A stretch of DNA of 64,000 nucleotides, from contig NZ_BJMK01000001.1 of assembly GCF_006539125.1 (NCBI RefSeq), positions 1 through 64,000 on the forward strand, written 5' to 3'. A model generated the notes under the pieces. The model searched no databases. It was not told the DNA's origin and worked only from the letters and a program-made list of their open reading frames with translations. Shown here in pieces: positions 26,838 through 35,723 of the stretch (its first letter is position 1; each line of letters begins with the position of its first letter). Made by a program: the position numbers and the translations under genes. Source of the DNA: Gluconobacter sphaericus NBRC 12467. GTDB taxonomy: Bacteria > Pseudomonadota > Alphaproteobacteria > Acetobacterales > Acetobacteraceae.

Positions 26838-27040
26838 AAAACTGCTTATCAGCAGCTTGGGACCTTCCGTTCGGGAAGCTGTTTGGCTTCCTCTCGGTCG
26901 GTGGCGGTGATTTATCAGCCTACCCGGGGGGTGGCAATAGGGTTTTCTGAAAAAAAGCTTACCTGACCAAAAAAAACTGCCTTGCCCGGTCCGGATGGGA
27001 CGTGTCCTTTGTAACGGATCGAGGCAGATGCGGGGATGTC

Positions 27041-27970
27041 ATGACGCTTGGCCGACTGGGTGTGCTTCTGCTGATGGGGGCTGTTCTTGCCGGGTGTGAG
27101 AGTGGTCCGCGTCAGTGCACACTGATCATAAGCGGTGACATGCCGGTTCTGAATGACTGGGGAAGCCCCATTGTTCGTGCCGCGATCAATGGGCATCCGG
27201 TTGCGCTGATTGTTGATACGGGGGCTTTCTCCACCACGATCGGGAAGAGTTTCGTGGAGCCGCTCGGTCTGGACGATACAGGTGGAACCGTGTTCGTCCG
27301 TGGCGTCGGAGGAGACGAGTACGCGCGTGTCGTGACAATCCGCACGCTGGATATGGGAAGTTCCAAGGCCCTGAACATCGCTGTGGCCGGGGTCGGGAAA
27401 TTTACCGGAAAGATCGCCGGCCTTCCGATTGTGGGATTGTTCGGGCGTGATTTCCTTGGACGCTACGATACGGTTGTGGACATGCCGTCTCATCGGGTGC
27501 GTCTGGTTGAAACCGAAGACTGTGCAACGCCGACGCCGGGATGGACGGGGCGTATTCATACAGTTCCCATCAGCCATCCGTATAACGGTGGCCAAAAAAC
27601 CACGCTGGACATCCGCCTGAATGGCCACGTGACTGATGCTGTTCTTGATACCGGAGCAGGCAGCAGCCTGATCAGCATGGATGGCGCAAGAGCTGCGGGT
27701 GTGACGCGTGCCATGCTGGAAAAGGATCCGGTTACGACCGGTTATGGACTCACGCGGGATCCGGTGAAGAATTATCGTCATGATTTCGATACTCTTCAGA
27801 TGGGCGATATCGTTTTTCGGAATGTCGTCCTGAGGGTCGGGGGTGATCTTCCTGATACGGATGCACTGCTGGGAGCGGATGTTCTCAGGCATTACCGGAT
27901 CTGGATCCCCCGCTGGGGCAACAGGATGTTTGTCCAGCATGACGTCGATATTCCAGCATCAGCCAACTGA
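27041..27970 (+). CDS. Retropepsin-like aspartyl protease lipoprotein
   Basis: 309 aa from ATG 27041. The signal peptide ends in the lipobox VLAGC. Two aspartyl protease motifs are present, IVDTGAFSTTIG near the N-terminus and VLDTGAGSSLIS in the second half, so both lobes are on one chain. This is the gag-pol-like/PF13650 type, found in bacterial periplasmic proteases. Both lobes keep the D-T-G-A core, so it is probably active. Its neighbours (tRNA-Asp and mcp) give no hint of substrate. The frame is open upstream to 27002. Confidence 0.83.
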   Translation: MTLGRLGVLLLMGAVLAGCESGPRQCTLIISGDMPVLNDWGSPIVRAAINGHPVALIVDTGAFSTTIGKSFVEPLGLDDTGGTVFVRGVGGDEYARVVTIRTLDMGSSKALNIAVAGVGKFTGKIAGLPIVGLFGRDFLGRYDTVVDMPSHRVRLVETEDCATPTPGWTGRIHTVPISHPYNGGQKTTLDIRLNGHVTDAVLDTGAGSSLISMDGARAAGVTRAMLEKDPVTTGYGLTRDPVKNYRHDFDTLQMGDIVFRNVVLRVGGDLPDTDALLGADVLRHYRIWIPRWGNRMFVQHDVDIPASAN

Positions 27971-28085
27971 AGAAGTCTGGGAGGCATTAACGGAGTTTCA
28001 ATACACTGTTCTCTAGGAAGGGAAGCATCTGGTCGGCTGTATGAGGCCGGCGGGGTGTGATCTGTGTTTCTGGAGGCGGTCTGGC

Positions 28086-29549
28086 ATGTCCGACATGCGC
28101 TTTGTTCCCATGCAGTTGCGCAGGCGCCTGCTTCTGGCGTTTGCCATCCCTGTCGTTGTTTCTGTCTGTCTGGTGGGATGGCACCTGAAGACTGAGGGGG
28201 GACATGCTGCAGGTATCTGGCAGTTCGTGCCCCCTGAACTGGCTCTTTTGGGTCTCTTTTGTGTTGCTGGAATCGTAGCCTTCTTTCAGGTCGCGGCCTA
28301 TGGGGACGATCTGGCCGGCGCTGTGAGGCAACTTGCGTCGGAAGGAACGTTGCCACGGAATGTCCGTGAAGCCAGCTTGATCCGTTTGCAGGTTCTGCTC
28401 GGTGAAGCTCGGACGCATGCAGAGCGCAGCGATGCCATGACCGCCCAGGCGCAGGCCTCTCTTGCCGCTGTGCGGATTGAGGCCGAAGACGCTCGCCAAT
28501 CGGCAAGAGAAGAAGCGACCGAACATGAGTGCGTCATTGCGGTTCTCGGGAATGCAATGGCCAGTCTGCGCGATGGCGAACTGGACTTTCGTCTCGAAGA
28601 GACCCTGCCGGACCGGTACGACCGACTGCGACAGGATTTCAATGATACCGCATCGTCGCTTCAGAAGATGATGGTGTCGCTGAATGACAGTATTTCAACG
28701 ATTTCGTCCGGATCGGCGGAAATTGCCTCGGCTGCCGACGATCTGGCCCGTCGTACGGAACTTCAGGTTGCCCGGCTTGAAGAAACTACAGTCTCGGTGG
28801 GGAACGTCACGGAGACTGTCCGCAAAACGGCGGCAGCGTCCGTTCATGCCAGTGAAGTTGCAAGCCAGACCCGAGACCGTGCCGAGAGGTCAGGTGAAGT
28901 GATGGCGGCTGCCACCGCGGCCATGCAGGACATTCAGCAGTCTTCCATCCATATTGCGCAGATCCTGAGTCTGATTGATGACATCGCCTTTCAGACCAAT
29001 CTCCTGGCGTTGAATGCCGGCGTTGAAGCCGCTCGGGCGGGAGATGCAGGCAAGGGGTTTGCCGTCGTCGCTGCTGAAGTCCGCGCTTTGGCCCAGCGAT
29101 CGGCTGATGCCGCCAAGGAAATCAAGGGCCTCATCACTTCAAGTACGCAGCAGGTCAGTCGGGGCAGTTCCTTGGTCGAAGAGACAGGGAACGCGATGAA
29201 ATCCATCGTGGAAAATGTCAGTGAAATCAGCGTCCTGATCGGTGAAATCGCGACGGCTGCGCGCAGTCAGGCCAATGACCTTTCGGAAATTAGCGTTGCG
29301 GTCAGCCAGATGGATCAGAATACCCAGCAGAATGCTGCGATGGTCGAAGAGGCGACGGCCGCCAGTCATAATCTGAGCGCGGAGGCTAGGGAGCTAGTCG
29401 GAAGCCTTCAGCGGTTTCGTCTGAAAAGCTTGCATGACGCCGAAAAACCGCTTTTTGGAAGCGAAGCGCCAGCTTCTGATCTTCCATCATCGCAGTGGGG
29501 AAATGAACCCTTTCAGACATCGGATGAAGGATGGGAGGAGTTCCGTTGA
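28086..29549 (+). CDS. Methyl-accepting chemotaxis protein with CheR-tether pentapeptide
   Basis: 487 aa from ATG 28086, which follows GGAGG by 9 nt. Two membrane helices lie at about 17-34 and 55-76 with a loop of only about 20 residues between them, so there is no periplasmic ligand domain. A HAMP-like/linker helical region follows. The signalling hairpin is [21 protein letters not shown] and the methylation helices flank it. The protein ends in GWEEFR, which fits the x-W-x-x-F pentapeptide that docks CheR and CheB. It overlaps the next gene by TGATG and leads the whole che operon. It may sense internal or redox signals. Confidence 0.94.
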   Translation: MSDMRFVPMQLRRRLLLAFAIPVVVSVCLVGWHLKTEGGHAAGIWQFVPPELALLGLFCVAGIVAFFQVAAYGDDLAGAVRQLASEGTLPRNVREASLIRLQVLLGEARTHAERSDAMTAQAQASLAAVRIEAEDARQSAREEATEHECVIAVLGNAMASLRDGELDFRLEETLPDRYDRLRQDFNDTASSLQKMMVSLNDSISTISSGSAEIASAADDLARRTELQVARLEETTVSVGNVTETVRKTAAASVHASEVASQTRDRAERSGEVMAAATAAMQDIQQSSIHIAQILSLIDDIAFQTNLLALNAGVEAARAGDAGKGFAVVAAEVRALAQRSADAAKEIKGLITSSTQQVSRGSSLVEETGNAMKSIVENVSEISVLIGEIATAARSQANDLSEISVAVSQMDQNTQQNAAMVEEATAASHNLSAEARELVGSLQRFRLKSLHDAEKPLFGSEAPASDLPSSQWGNEPFQTSDEGWEEFR

Positions 29550-29818
29550 TGAGCGTTTTGATGCTGCCTGAACTACTGGACACCAAATACGCTGTTCCTT
29601 TTTCGAAACTCCTCAAACAGGAAGAGGGGGAGCTTGTTCTAGATGGACGTCAGGTTGGCCGGCTCGGTGGCCTCTGTTTCCAGTTGCTTGTCTCCGCGTA
29701 CCGAACGGCACGGGTACAGGGTAGCGATTTCGAAATCAGGAATATTTCTGATGCGATGAGAGAAAATCTTCAGCTGATGGGAGGAGATTTTCTTCTGGAG
29801 GCGCGGGGCGACGCATGA
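29549..29818 (+). CDS. STAS-domain chemotaxis protein, CheS-like
   Basis: 89 aa. A small STAS (anti-sigma antagonist) fold: LVLDGRQVGRLGGLCFQLLVSAYRTA is the conserved strand-helix segment, with Gly in place of the phosphorylated Ser/Thr. It lies between mcp and cheY, the position of cheS in the Sinorhizobium meliloti che operon. There CheS binds CheA and speeds decay of CheY1-P. The same role is inferred here from position and fold, not shown. It overlaps mcp (TGATG) and cheY (ATGA). Confidence 0.72.
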   Translation: MSVLMLPELLDTKYAVPFSKLLKQEEGELVLDGRQVGRLGGLCFQLLVSAYRTARVQGSDFEIRNISDAMRENLQLMGGDFLLEARGDA

Positions 29819-30174
29819 ATATTCTGGTCGTTGATGATTCCCGAACCATGCGGGACCTTGTCAGTCGAGAGCTGCGCAAAGACGGTTATGAGGTTGAAAC
29901 ATCGGAAGACGGCGTTGAAGCGCTGGAAAGAATTTCTGATTTTCTGCCGGCAGTTATCATAACGGATCTGAACATGCCGCGTATGGATGGGCTGCAACTG
30001 ACCAGAGCCCTGCGAGCACGGTCAGATACAAAATACGTCCCCATCATTTTTCTGACGACGGAAACCGGTGACGATCTTCGTCGTGCCGCACGCGAAGCAG
30101 GTGCGACCGGGTGGATCGTCAAACCGTTCGACGGTCCCAAGCTACTTGCAGCGGTGAGGCGTGTCAGCGCATGA
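29815..30174 (+). CDS. cheY: CheY-type response regulator 1
   Basis: 119 aa, a single receiver domain. The acidic pair is D7-D8 in LVVDDSR, the phospho-acceptor is D51 in IITDLNMP, the switch Thr is in IFLTTE, and the Lys is in VKPFDG. It is a stand-alone regulator with no output domain. It precedes cheA and may act as the phosphate sink or the motor-binding partner. It overlaps cheA by ATGA. Confidence 0.94.
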   Translation: MNILVVDDSRTMRDLVSRELRKDGYEVETSEDGVEALERISDFLPAVIITDLNMPRMDGLQLTRALRARSDTKYVPIIFLTTETGDDLRRAAREAGATGWIVKPFDGPKLLAAVRRVSA

Positions 30175-32219
30175 GCACTGAAGATTTCACCGATGATATG
30201 GACGCAATCCGACTGATTTTTTTTGATGAATGCGACGAGCAGCTCACGCTTCTGGAAGAAGAGCTGACGGCGCTTGAGGAAGAGCCGGAAAATGGAGAGA
30301 AGATCAATACGATCTTCCGGTGTGTTCACTCCATCAAGGGCGGAGCGGCCGCTTTTGGAATGGAAGATCTGGTAAGATTCTCCCATCTTTTCGAGAGCGT
30401 GCTTGACCGTTTCCGGTCAGGAGAACTGTCCGTAAATGCTGAGAGCATCAGGGTTTTTCTTAAGTGCAAGGATGCGCTGTCGGATATCGTTTCAGGTTTT
30501 AAAAATGGAGCCAGCATTTATGAGGTTGCTCCGGAGATAACCGCCGAACTGGAGCACTATCTCGGGTCTGATGCTTCGGAACCGGAGCCTGCCTCTGAAG
30601 AGGCCGGAACGGAAGATATCTTTGGCATGTCTTTTGCGCCGGTGAAAATTGAAATTGATGAACCCAGTGAGCAGCAGTTTTCAATTGTTCTGACCGTATC
30701 CGCGGAGTTTTATGAGCGCGGAGATGACATCCGGAATATCCTGATGGCATTGGAAGATCTGGGGAAGATTAAGGTACAGGTTGATAGTGATGCTGTTCCA
30801 CTTCTTGCCGATATTTCACCTGGCCAGAGTTATCTGACGTGGCAAATTCTGCTGACAACAGAAAAATCACGAGAGAGCATTGATGAGATTTTTGATTGGT
30901 GTGGCGATGATCTGCACGCCGTCATTAAATCCGTGCCGGAAGAACCTGAACAAACCATAATACCATCTGCTCCGGTTGCAGAAGAGAAAACGGATCCACC
31001 GGCCCGAAAAGGAACCGAGCGCAAGGATTCTGCGACCGTCCGGGTTGATATCCAGCGGATCGACAAACTGGTCGATCTGATTGGAGAACTGGTGATTAAC
31101 CAGGGGGCTATTCAATCTCAGATGCGTCGCAACAAGGTGCCGGGAGATTCATTTCTGGGCAGCGTGGTCACAGCGCAGGAGCAGCTCATCCATGAACTGC
31201 AGGAAAACGTCATTACGATGCGCGCTTATCCGATCAAGACGGTCTTCCAGAAGCTGGGCCGTGTTGTGCGGGAGACGGCCAGACTGACAGACAAGCAGGT
31301 TCGGCTTGTTCTGGAAGGAGAGGATACGGAGGTTGATCGGTCCATTCTTGAAAAGCTCTCCGATCCTCTGACCCACATGGTGCGTAATGCCATTGATCAC
31401 GGGATTGAAAGTCCAGAGGTCAGAGCGCAGGCGGGAAAGGACCCAGAGGGTTTGCTCCGACTTCGCGCATTTCAACGCTCTGGTCGGATCATCGTGGAAA
31501 TTCAGGATGACGGGGCGGGTCTGGACCCTGACAGGATTTACGAAAAAGCTATTGAAAAGAAGATTATTGAAAAGGGTCAAAGGCTAGATCGGGAAGAAAT
31601 CTACGCCTTGATTTTCGAGCCGGGATTTTCGACCGTTGCGGAAGTGACCGATGTCTCCGGCCGGGGCGTGGGAATGGATGTTGTCAAGCAGAGTCTTCAG
31701 CAGATCAACGGACGGATATTCATTAGTTCATCAAAAGGAAAAGGAACAATATTTTCCATTTCTCTGCCTTTTACCCTCTCCGTTATTGAAGGCATTATCT
31801 TTAAATCAGAAGGGCAGGATTTTGTTGTTCCGATCAATAATGTTTCAGAGACAATAATATTTGATAACAGTAAAGCCTTCCATATCGGGGAGGGAAAGTG
31901 TGGATATCCTTATCGAGACGGTTATCTGTCTGTAATTTATGCAGCCGATCTGTTGGGTGTTCCTTTTGATAAGAAAAATCAAAAAATATGCTTCGTTATC
32001 GAAAACGAAAACGAAGAAAAAATGGCATTTATTGTTGATAAAATTATCGATCAATCAAGATTTGTGGTGAAAAATCTCGAAGATAATTATCGAAAAATTG
32101 CCTGCTTCTCTACTGCGACCATTCTAGGGGATGGAAACGTGGCATTTATTCTGGATGTAGAGTTTCTATTTGGTGAACTTTTGAAGAAAAGAGAAAGTTC
32201 ATTGGAGGAAAGAGTATGA
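30171..32219 (+). CDS. cheA: Chemotaxis histidine kinase CheA
   Basis: 682 aa from ATG 30171. Domains in order: HPt with phospho-His H53 (CVHSIKGGAAAFG), a divergent P2-like stretch (about 140-265), the dimerisation helices (IDKLVDLIGELVINQGAIQS), the HATPase (VRNAIDHGIESPEV, DDGAGLDPDRI, GRGVGMDVVK) and a C-terminal CheW-like domain. All ATP-binding boxes are present. The 3' half (about 31.7-32.2 kb) is visibly AT-richer than the flanks. It overlaps cheY and cheW by ATGA. Confidence 0.97.
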   Translation: MSTEDFTDDMDAIRLIFFDECDEQLTLLEEELTALEEEPENGEKINTIFRCVHSIKGGAAAFGMEDLVRFSHLFESVLDRFRSGELSVNAESIRVFLKCKDALSDIVSGFKNGASIYEVAPEITAELEHYLGSDASEPEPASEEAGTEDIFGMSFAPVKIEIDEPSEQQFSIVLTVSAEFYERGDDIRNILMALEDLGKIKVQVDSDAVPLLADISPGQSYLTWQILLTTEKSRESIDEIFDWCGDDLHAVIKSVPEEPEQTIIPSAPVAEEKTDPPARKGTERKDSATVRVDIQRIDKLVDLIGELVINQGAIQSQMRRNKVPGDSFLGSVVTAQEQLIHELQENVITMRAYPIKTVFQKLGRVVRETARLTDKQVRLVLEGEDTEVDRSILEKLSDPLTHMVRNAIDHGIESPEVRAQAGKDPEGLLRLRAFQRSGRIIVEIQDDGAGLDPDRIYEKAIEKKIIEKGQRLDREEIYALIFEPGFSTVAEVTDVSGRGVGMDVVKQSLQQINGRIFISSSKGKGTIFSISLPFTLSVIEGIIFKSEGQDFVVPINNVSETIIFDNSKAFHIGEGKCGYPYRDGYLSVIYAADLLGVPFDKKNQKICFVIENENEEKMAFIVDKIIDQSRFVVKNLEDNYRKIACFSTATILGDGNVAFILDVEFLFGELLKKRESSLEERV

Positions 32220-32644
32220 TTGGGGAAAAAACGCTGGTCTTTTCCTTGGGTAATCAAGAATTTTCCATCCCGATCTCCGCGGTCAAGGAAATCAAGACTT
32301 GGTCAAAAGCAACGCCTTTCCCGGCGGCTCCGGCGTTTGTGGAAGGAGTAGTGAATGTTCGGGGATCCGTAATTCCACTCGTGGATATGGCCCGGATGAT
32401 GGGCGTTTCCGGGAACAGCAATGAGAAGAAAGCTATCATTTTTCTGAAAAATAAAGACAAGGTTATTGGGTTCTCGGTTTCCAATGTAACAGATATTTCG
32501 GATTGGGATGAGGAGGAATTTAAGCCTCTTCCCGAATTGTCTAGCGATGATCTCAAATATTTTCTGAATGGAATTCAGTCTGTATCAGGTCGTTTGATAT
32601 TTTCTGTAAATGTAGATGCGCTGTTCGAAGGAAGTCTGCAGTGA
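32216..32644 (+). CDS. cheW: Chemotaxis coupling protein CheW
   Basis: 142 aa. The two SH3-like subdomains are seen in LVFSLGNQEFSIPISAVKEI and VNVRGSVIPLVDMARMMG. It couples the MCP to CheA. It overlaps cheA by ATGA and cheR by GTGA. Its coding region is AT-rich like the end of cheA. Confidence 0.94.
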   Translation: MIGEKTLVFSLGNQEFSIPISAVKEIKTWSKATPFPAAPAFVEGVVNVRGSVIPLVDMARMMGVSGNSNEKKAIIFLKNKDKVIGFSVSNVTDISDWDEEEFKPLPELSSDDLKYFLNGIQSVSGRLIFSVNVDALFEGSLQ

Positions 32645-33498
32645 CATCGCCCCCTGTGTTCGAGGCAGACGAAATTTCTGATGAAAATTTCCGGATTATC
32701 GCTGGGATTGCCAAGAATTATGCCGGAATTTCTCTGTCGGAAAAGAAAAAGAGCCTAGTCTATTCCAGAATTTCCCGCCGTGTCCGGCAGGAAGGGTTTG
32801 GCTGTTTCGATGAGTACTGTGTTTTCCTGATGAGTGAAGCGGGTTCTGGCGAACGCCAGCGCCTTGTTTCGGCGCTGACAACCAATGTCACCAGTTTTTA
32901 TCGGGAAAAACACCATTTTTCATATCTGGAATCCCTGCTTCGTCAGCAATTATATACCCGCCTTGAACACGGAGAAGAACTTAGGATCTGGTCTGCGGCC
33001 TGTTCGAGTGGTGAGGAAGCATATTCGATCGCCATGACGGTCATAAAGTGTCTGTCCACCATTCCGAATCTGAAAGCGAAAATGCTGGCGACAGATATAG
33101 ATTCCGATGTTCTTCAGCAGGCTCGCCTGGGAAGCTATGCTGTTGTAGAAGCCGAGGCTCTTTTTGAAGATGGAGTGCTGACGTCCTGCCGGCTGGAAGA
33201 CGATCGGGTCGTCATGTCCGAAAAAATTCGGGGAATGATTCGTTTTCGACGTCTCAATTTGGTTGATCCCTGGCCATTTTCATCCTGTTTTCATGCCATC
33301 TTCTGTCGGAATGTCGCGATTTATTTTGATCGTGAAACGCAGGATCAGCTATGGGGCAATCTCTCGCGCCGTATTTTCCCGGGGGGAGAGCTTTATTTGG
33401 GGCATTCGGAGCGGATCGCTCATCCTGAGCGGTTTGGCATGGAAAGCTTTGGACATAACGCCTATCGCAAGATTCCGTCTGGCAGGAGGGGGGCTTGA
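32641..33498 (+). CDS. cheR: Chemotaxis protein methyltransferase CheR
   Basis: 285 aa with GTG start overlapping the cheW stop. The N-terminal all-helical domain (FRIIAGIAKNYAGISLSEKK) precedes the SAM-binding domain: IWSAACSSGEEAYSIAM, LATDIDSDVL and FHAIFCRNVAIYF. It methylates MCP glutamates. The MCP pentapeptide GWEEF seen at 29.5 kb would tether it. Length and motifs are normal. Confidence 0.96.
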   Translation: MTSPPVFEADEISDENFRIIAGIAKNYAGISLSEKKKSLVYSRISRRVRQEGFGCFDEYCVFLMSEAGSGERQRLVSALTTNVTSFYREKHHFSYLESLLRQQLYTRLEHGEELRIWSAACSSGEEAYSIAMTVIKCLSTIPNLKAKMLATDIDSDVLQQARLGSYAVVEAEALFEDGVLTSCRLEDDRVVMSEKIRGMIRFRRLNLVDPWPFSSCFHAIFCRNVAIYFDRETQDQLWGNLSRRIFPGGELYLGHSERIAHPERFGMESFGHNAYRKIPSGRRGA

Positions 33499-34550
33499 GC
33501 GAAGTAAAACCCCTGACTGTCGTGGTCGTCGATGATTCCCTGACGACCCGCGCCCTGATTGCGGCCGCACTCCGGCGGGATCCCAGAGTAAAGATCGTGG
33601 GGACTGCCGGAACACCCTTTGAAGCACGTGATCTTATCGTGCGCCTGAATCCGGATGTGCTGACGCTTGATTTCGAGATGCCGTCCATGAACGGTCTGCA
33701 GTTTCTTGAAAAAATCATGAGGTTGCGGCCAATGCCTGTCGTGATGGTGTCGGGTCATCTTTCCAGTCATCGGGGACTAATTGAGCAGTCGCTCCGGATG
33801 GGAGCAGCGGAATGGTACTCGAAAACGACCACGGTTAACGGGGAGGATCCGTTTACGGGGTTAGGAGATGCGATTGTCCGGGCAGTGGCTGTGAAGAGGC
33901 AGGATCCTGTGTCGCTTTCTACAGCGTCTGCAAATCGGACTGTTCCGAAGATAGGAACTGTCGTCGGGATTGGTGCGTCAACGGGAGGGGTGGAAGCACT
34001 AACCGATGTTTTGGGGCATTTCCCCGTGGCCTGTCCGCCAACGGTTATCGTGCAGCACATGCCTAGGCAGTTTTCAGAAAGCTTCGCACGCCGTCTGGAC
34101 CAGATCGTGAAGCCGGAGGTCAGGCTTGCGGAAGAGGGCGATATGCTGAAACCCGGCACGGTGTATGTCGCGTCTGGTGGAGAGCGCCATTTGCGCGTTC
34201 GCTGTGGCGCACGGTCTGGAGAATATGTCTGTCAGATGGTTGCGGCGCCACCCGTCAACGGACATCGCCCCTCGGTGGATGAACTGTTTTATTCCCTCGC
34301 CACCACAGGCGGAAAAAATGCTGTGGGGGTCATTTTGACGGGGATGGAATGTGACGGGGCGCAGGGTCTGCTGGCCATGCGCCATGCCGGTGCTTCCACA
34401 ATCGGTCAGGATCGGGCGAGCTCCGTCATTTATGGCATGCCCCGGGCCGCATACGAACTGGGCGCTGTCGAGACGCAGCTTCCGCTTTCTGCCATTGGTC
34501 CAGCCATTCTCAATCTTTGTGAACGTCGCTCTTTGGAGACATATCCATGA
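33495..34550 (+). CDS. cheB: Chemotaxis response regulator methylesterase CheB
   Basis: 351 aa with TTG start that overlaps the cheR stop and follows GGAGG. The receiver domain has phospho-site D59 (VLTLDFEMPSMNG). The methylesterase domain has the catalytic Ser (GIGASTGGVEAL), His (VQHMPRQFSESFA) and Asp (GMECDGAQG). It deamidates and demethylates MCPs and counteracts CheR. It overlaps the second cheY by ATGA. Confidence 0.96.
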   Translation: MSEVKPLTVVVVDDSLTTRALIAAALRRDPRVKIVGTAGTPFEARDLIVRLNPDVLTLDFEMPSMNGLQFLEKIMRLRPMPVVMVSGHLSSHRGLIEQSLRMGAAEWYSKTTTVNGEDPFTGLGDAIVRAVAVKRQDPVSLSTASANRTVPKIGTVVGIGASTGGVEALTDVLGHFPVACPPTVIVQHMPRQFSESFARRLDQIVKPEVRLAEEGDMLKPGTVYVASGGERHLRVRCGARSGEYVCQMVAAPPVNGHRPSVDELFYSLATTGGKNAVGVILTGMECDGAQGLLAMRHAGASTIGQDRASSVIYGMPRAAYELGAVETQLPLSAIGPAILNLCERRSLETYP

Positions 34551-34942
34551 TTTCAGCCTCCTCTATGTCCGTCCTTCTTGTCGACGATCAGACATCCATC
34601 CGTTCTATCTTGCGTAATACGCTGAGCCAGATCGGATTCGTACAGATCGCCGGTGCCCGGAATGGACTGGAAGCGCTCGAACATCTCAAAAGCAATCCGG
34701 TGCACCTGATTATTTCAGATTTTAACATGCCGGATATGGACGGGCTTGAGCTTCTGAAAGCGGTCAGAAGTAATGTACGGACTGCAAAAACGGGCTTCAT
34801 CATGTTGACCGGACAGGCCAGCAAGGATCTGGTTCAGCAGGCCATTGCGGAAGGGGTGAACAATTTTCTGGCCAAGCCTTTTACGGCCAGTTCGCTCAAA
34901 TCTCGTATCGAAGCCGTTTTTGGGCCGATCAGCAGTGTCTGA
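34547..34942 (+). CDS. cheY: CheY-type response regulator 2
   Basis: 131 aa. Receiver domain with acidic residues in LLVDDQTS, phospho-site D58 (IISDFNMPDMDG), Thr in FIMLTGQ and Lys in LAKPF. It differs from the upstream CheY and resembles the motor-binding type (FNMPDMDGLELL, as in E. coli). It is followed by a CheZ/CheT-like gene that overlaps by 8 nt. I infer that this is the motor-binding CheY and the first one a phosphate sink, as in S. meliloti, where CheY2 has the motor role. Confidence 0.93.
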   Translation: MISASSMSVLLVDDQTSIRSILRNTLSQIGFVQIAGARNGLEALEHLKSNPVHLIISDFNMPDMDGLELLKAVRSNVRTAKTGFIMLTGQASKDLVQQAIAEGVNNFLAKPFTASSLKSRIEAVFGPISSV

Positions 34943-35273
34943 GGCATCAGGGAAGCTGGCATTGTCGGCAGTTCTGGAAGGCGTGGGTGCACAGCTGTCT
35001 TCAAGTATGCAGAACCTGCGTCAATTGGAGGAGGTCTGTCTGAAGGCGTGTGTGGGCGAAACTGCCACGCAGCTGCAGGATTTCGACAGGATCACGCAGG
35101 TTTTGGGCCAACTGGCGCAGTGTTGTGAGCAGTTAAGTCATGAGAGCGGTGTGAGAGAGGTACAGGTTCAGTGTTCCATAGTGGATCGGCTGACTCTCTC
35201 GGAGGTCCGGCAGCGCCTGCAGAGAGGTGCTATTCAGGTCTCCCCCAAAGCGGGGGAGATGGAATTTTTCTAA
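34935..35273 (+). CDS. CheT/CheZ-like candidate CheY phosphatase
   Basis: 112 aa from GTG 34935; a TTG at 34920 would add five residues. It is helical. The segment LQDFDRITQVLGQL contains D51-x3-Q55, matching the CheZ catalytic helix pattern (QDFQDLTGQ in E. coli CheZ), in which the Gln helps hydrolyse CheY-P. It ends the che operon, where S. meliloti has cheT. I know of no closer named family. The long CheZ hairpin and its C-terminal CheY-binding tail are absent; the tail here ends PKAGEMEFF. It overlaps the second cheY by 8 nt. Function is inferred. Confidence 0.65.
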   Translation: MSEASGKLALSAVLEGVGAQLSSSMQNLRQLEEVCLKACVGETATQLQDFDRITQVLGQLAQCCEQLSHESGVREVQVQCSIVDRLTLSEVRQRLQRGAIQVSPKAGEMEFF

Positions 35274-35292
35274 AATCCCGCTAAGGATTTTG

Positions 35293-35688
35293 TCAGCTCG
35301 GCTTGCTGGCATCATCGGGGTTGGAGCGGATCATGGTCCGTTGTTTTTGCAGGCCGCGAATGATCTGCTCGACGTCCTGCGGGCCGAAAACGATCCCCAC
35401 CGGACCATAAGCCGGGTGTTGGAAGGCCAGCATGGAACCTTCGGTCAGAGCATCGATCTGCAAGGCCCAGTTTGTTGTATAGACCGGTGTAAAGCGCGCA
35501 CCGGCAATAGGGGCCGGCGGCTGTTTTTCAATGAGGCTCGCATGTGCCAGTCCGAGACTGGTGATCAACTGGGAGAGCTGTTTCTCGTCCAGAGCAATGC
35601 TACCTGAAACACCGCTGCCTTCCAGGAAAGACAGGGTGATCGTCTTGCTGTCCTCTGAACGTGTGACTTGCATGCGCGGTGCTGTCAT
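35293..35688 (-). CDS. Conserved hypothetical protein, 131 aa
   Basis: No signal peptide, membrane segment or recognised domain. It looks like a compact beta-rich cytoplasmic protein (TITLSFLEGSGVSGSIALDE, FTPVYTTNWALQIDAL) with a polar, helical C-terminus (DVEQIIRGLQKQRTMI). I start at ATG 35688. The frame runs on to 35934, but that part is antisense to ispE. It follows ispE by 35 nt on the same strand, so it may be co-transcribed with ispE and the TPR gene. It is convergent with the che operon. Confidence 0.6.
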   Translation of the reverse strand: MTAPRMQVTRSEDSKTITLSFLEGSGVSGSIALDEKQLSQLITSLGLAHASLIEKQPPAPIAGARFTPVYTTNWALQIDALTEGSMLAFQHPAYGPVGIVFGPQDVEQIIRGLQKQRTMIRSNPDDASKPS

Positions 35689-35723
35689 GACGTTCGTCGC
35701 CTTTCTGTCTGGTTGCGTTGTGA

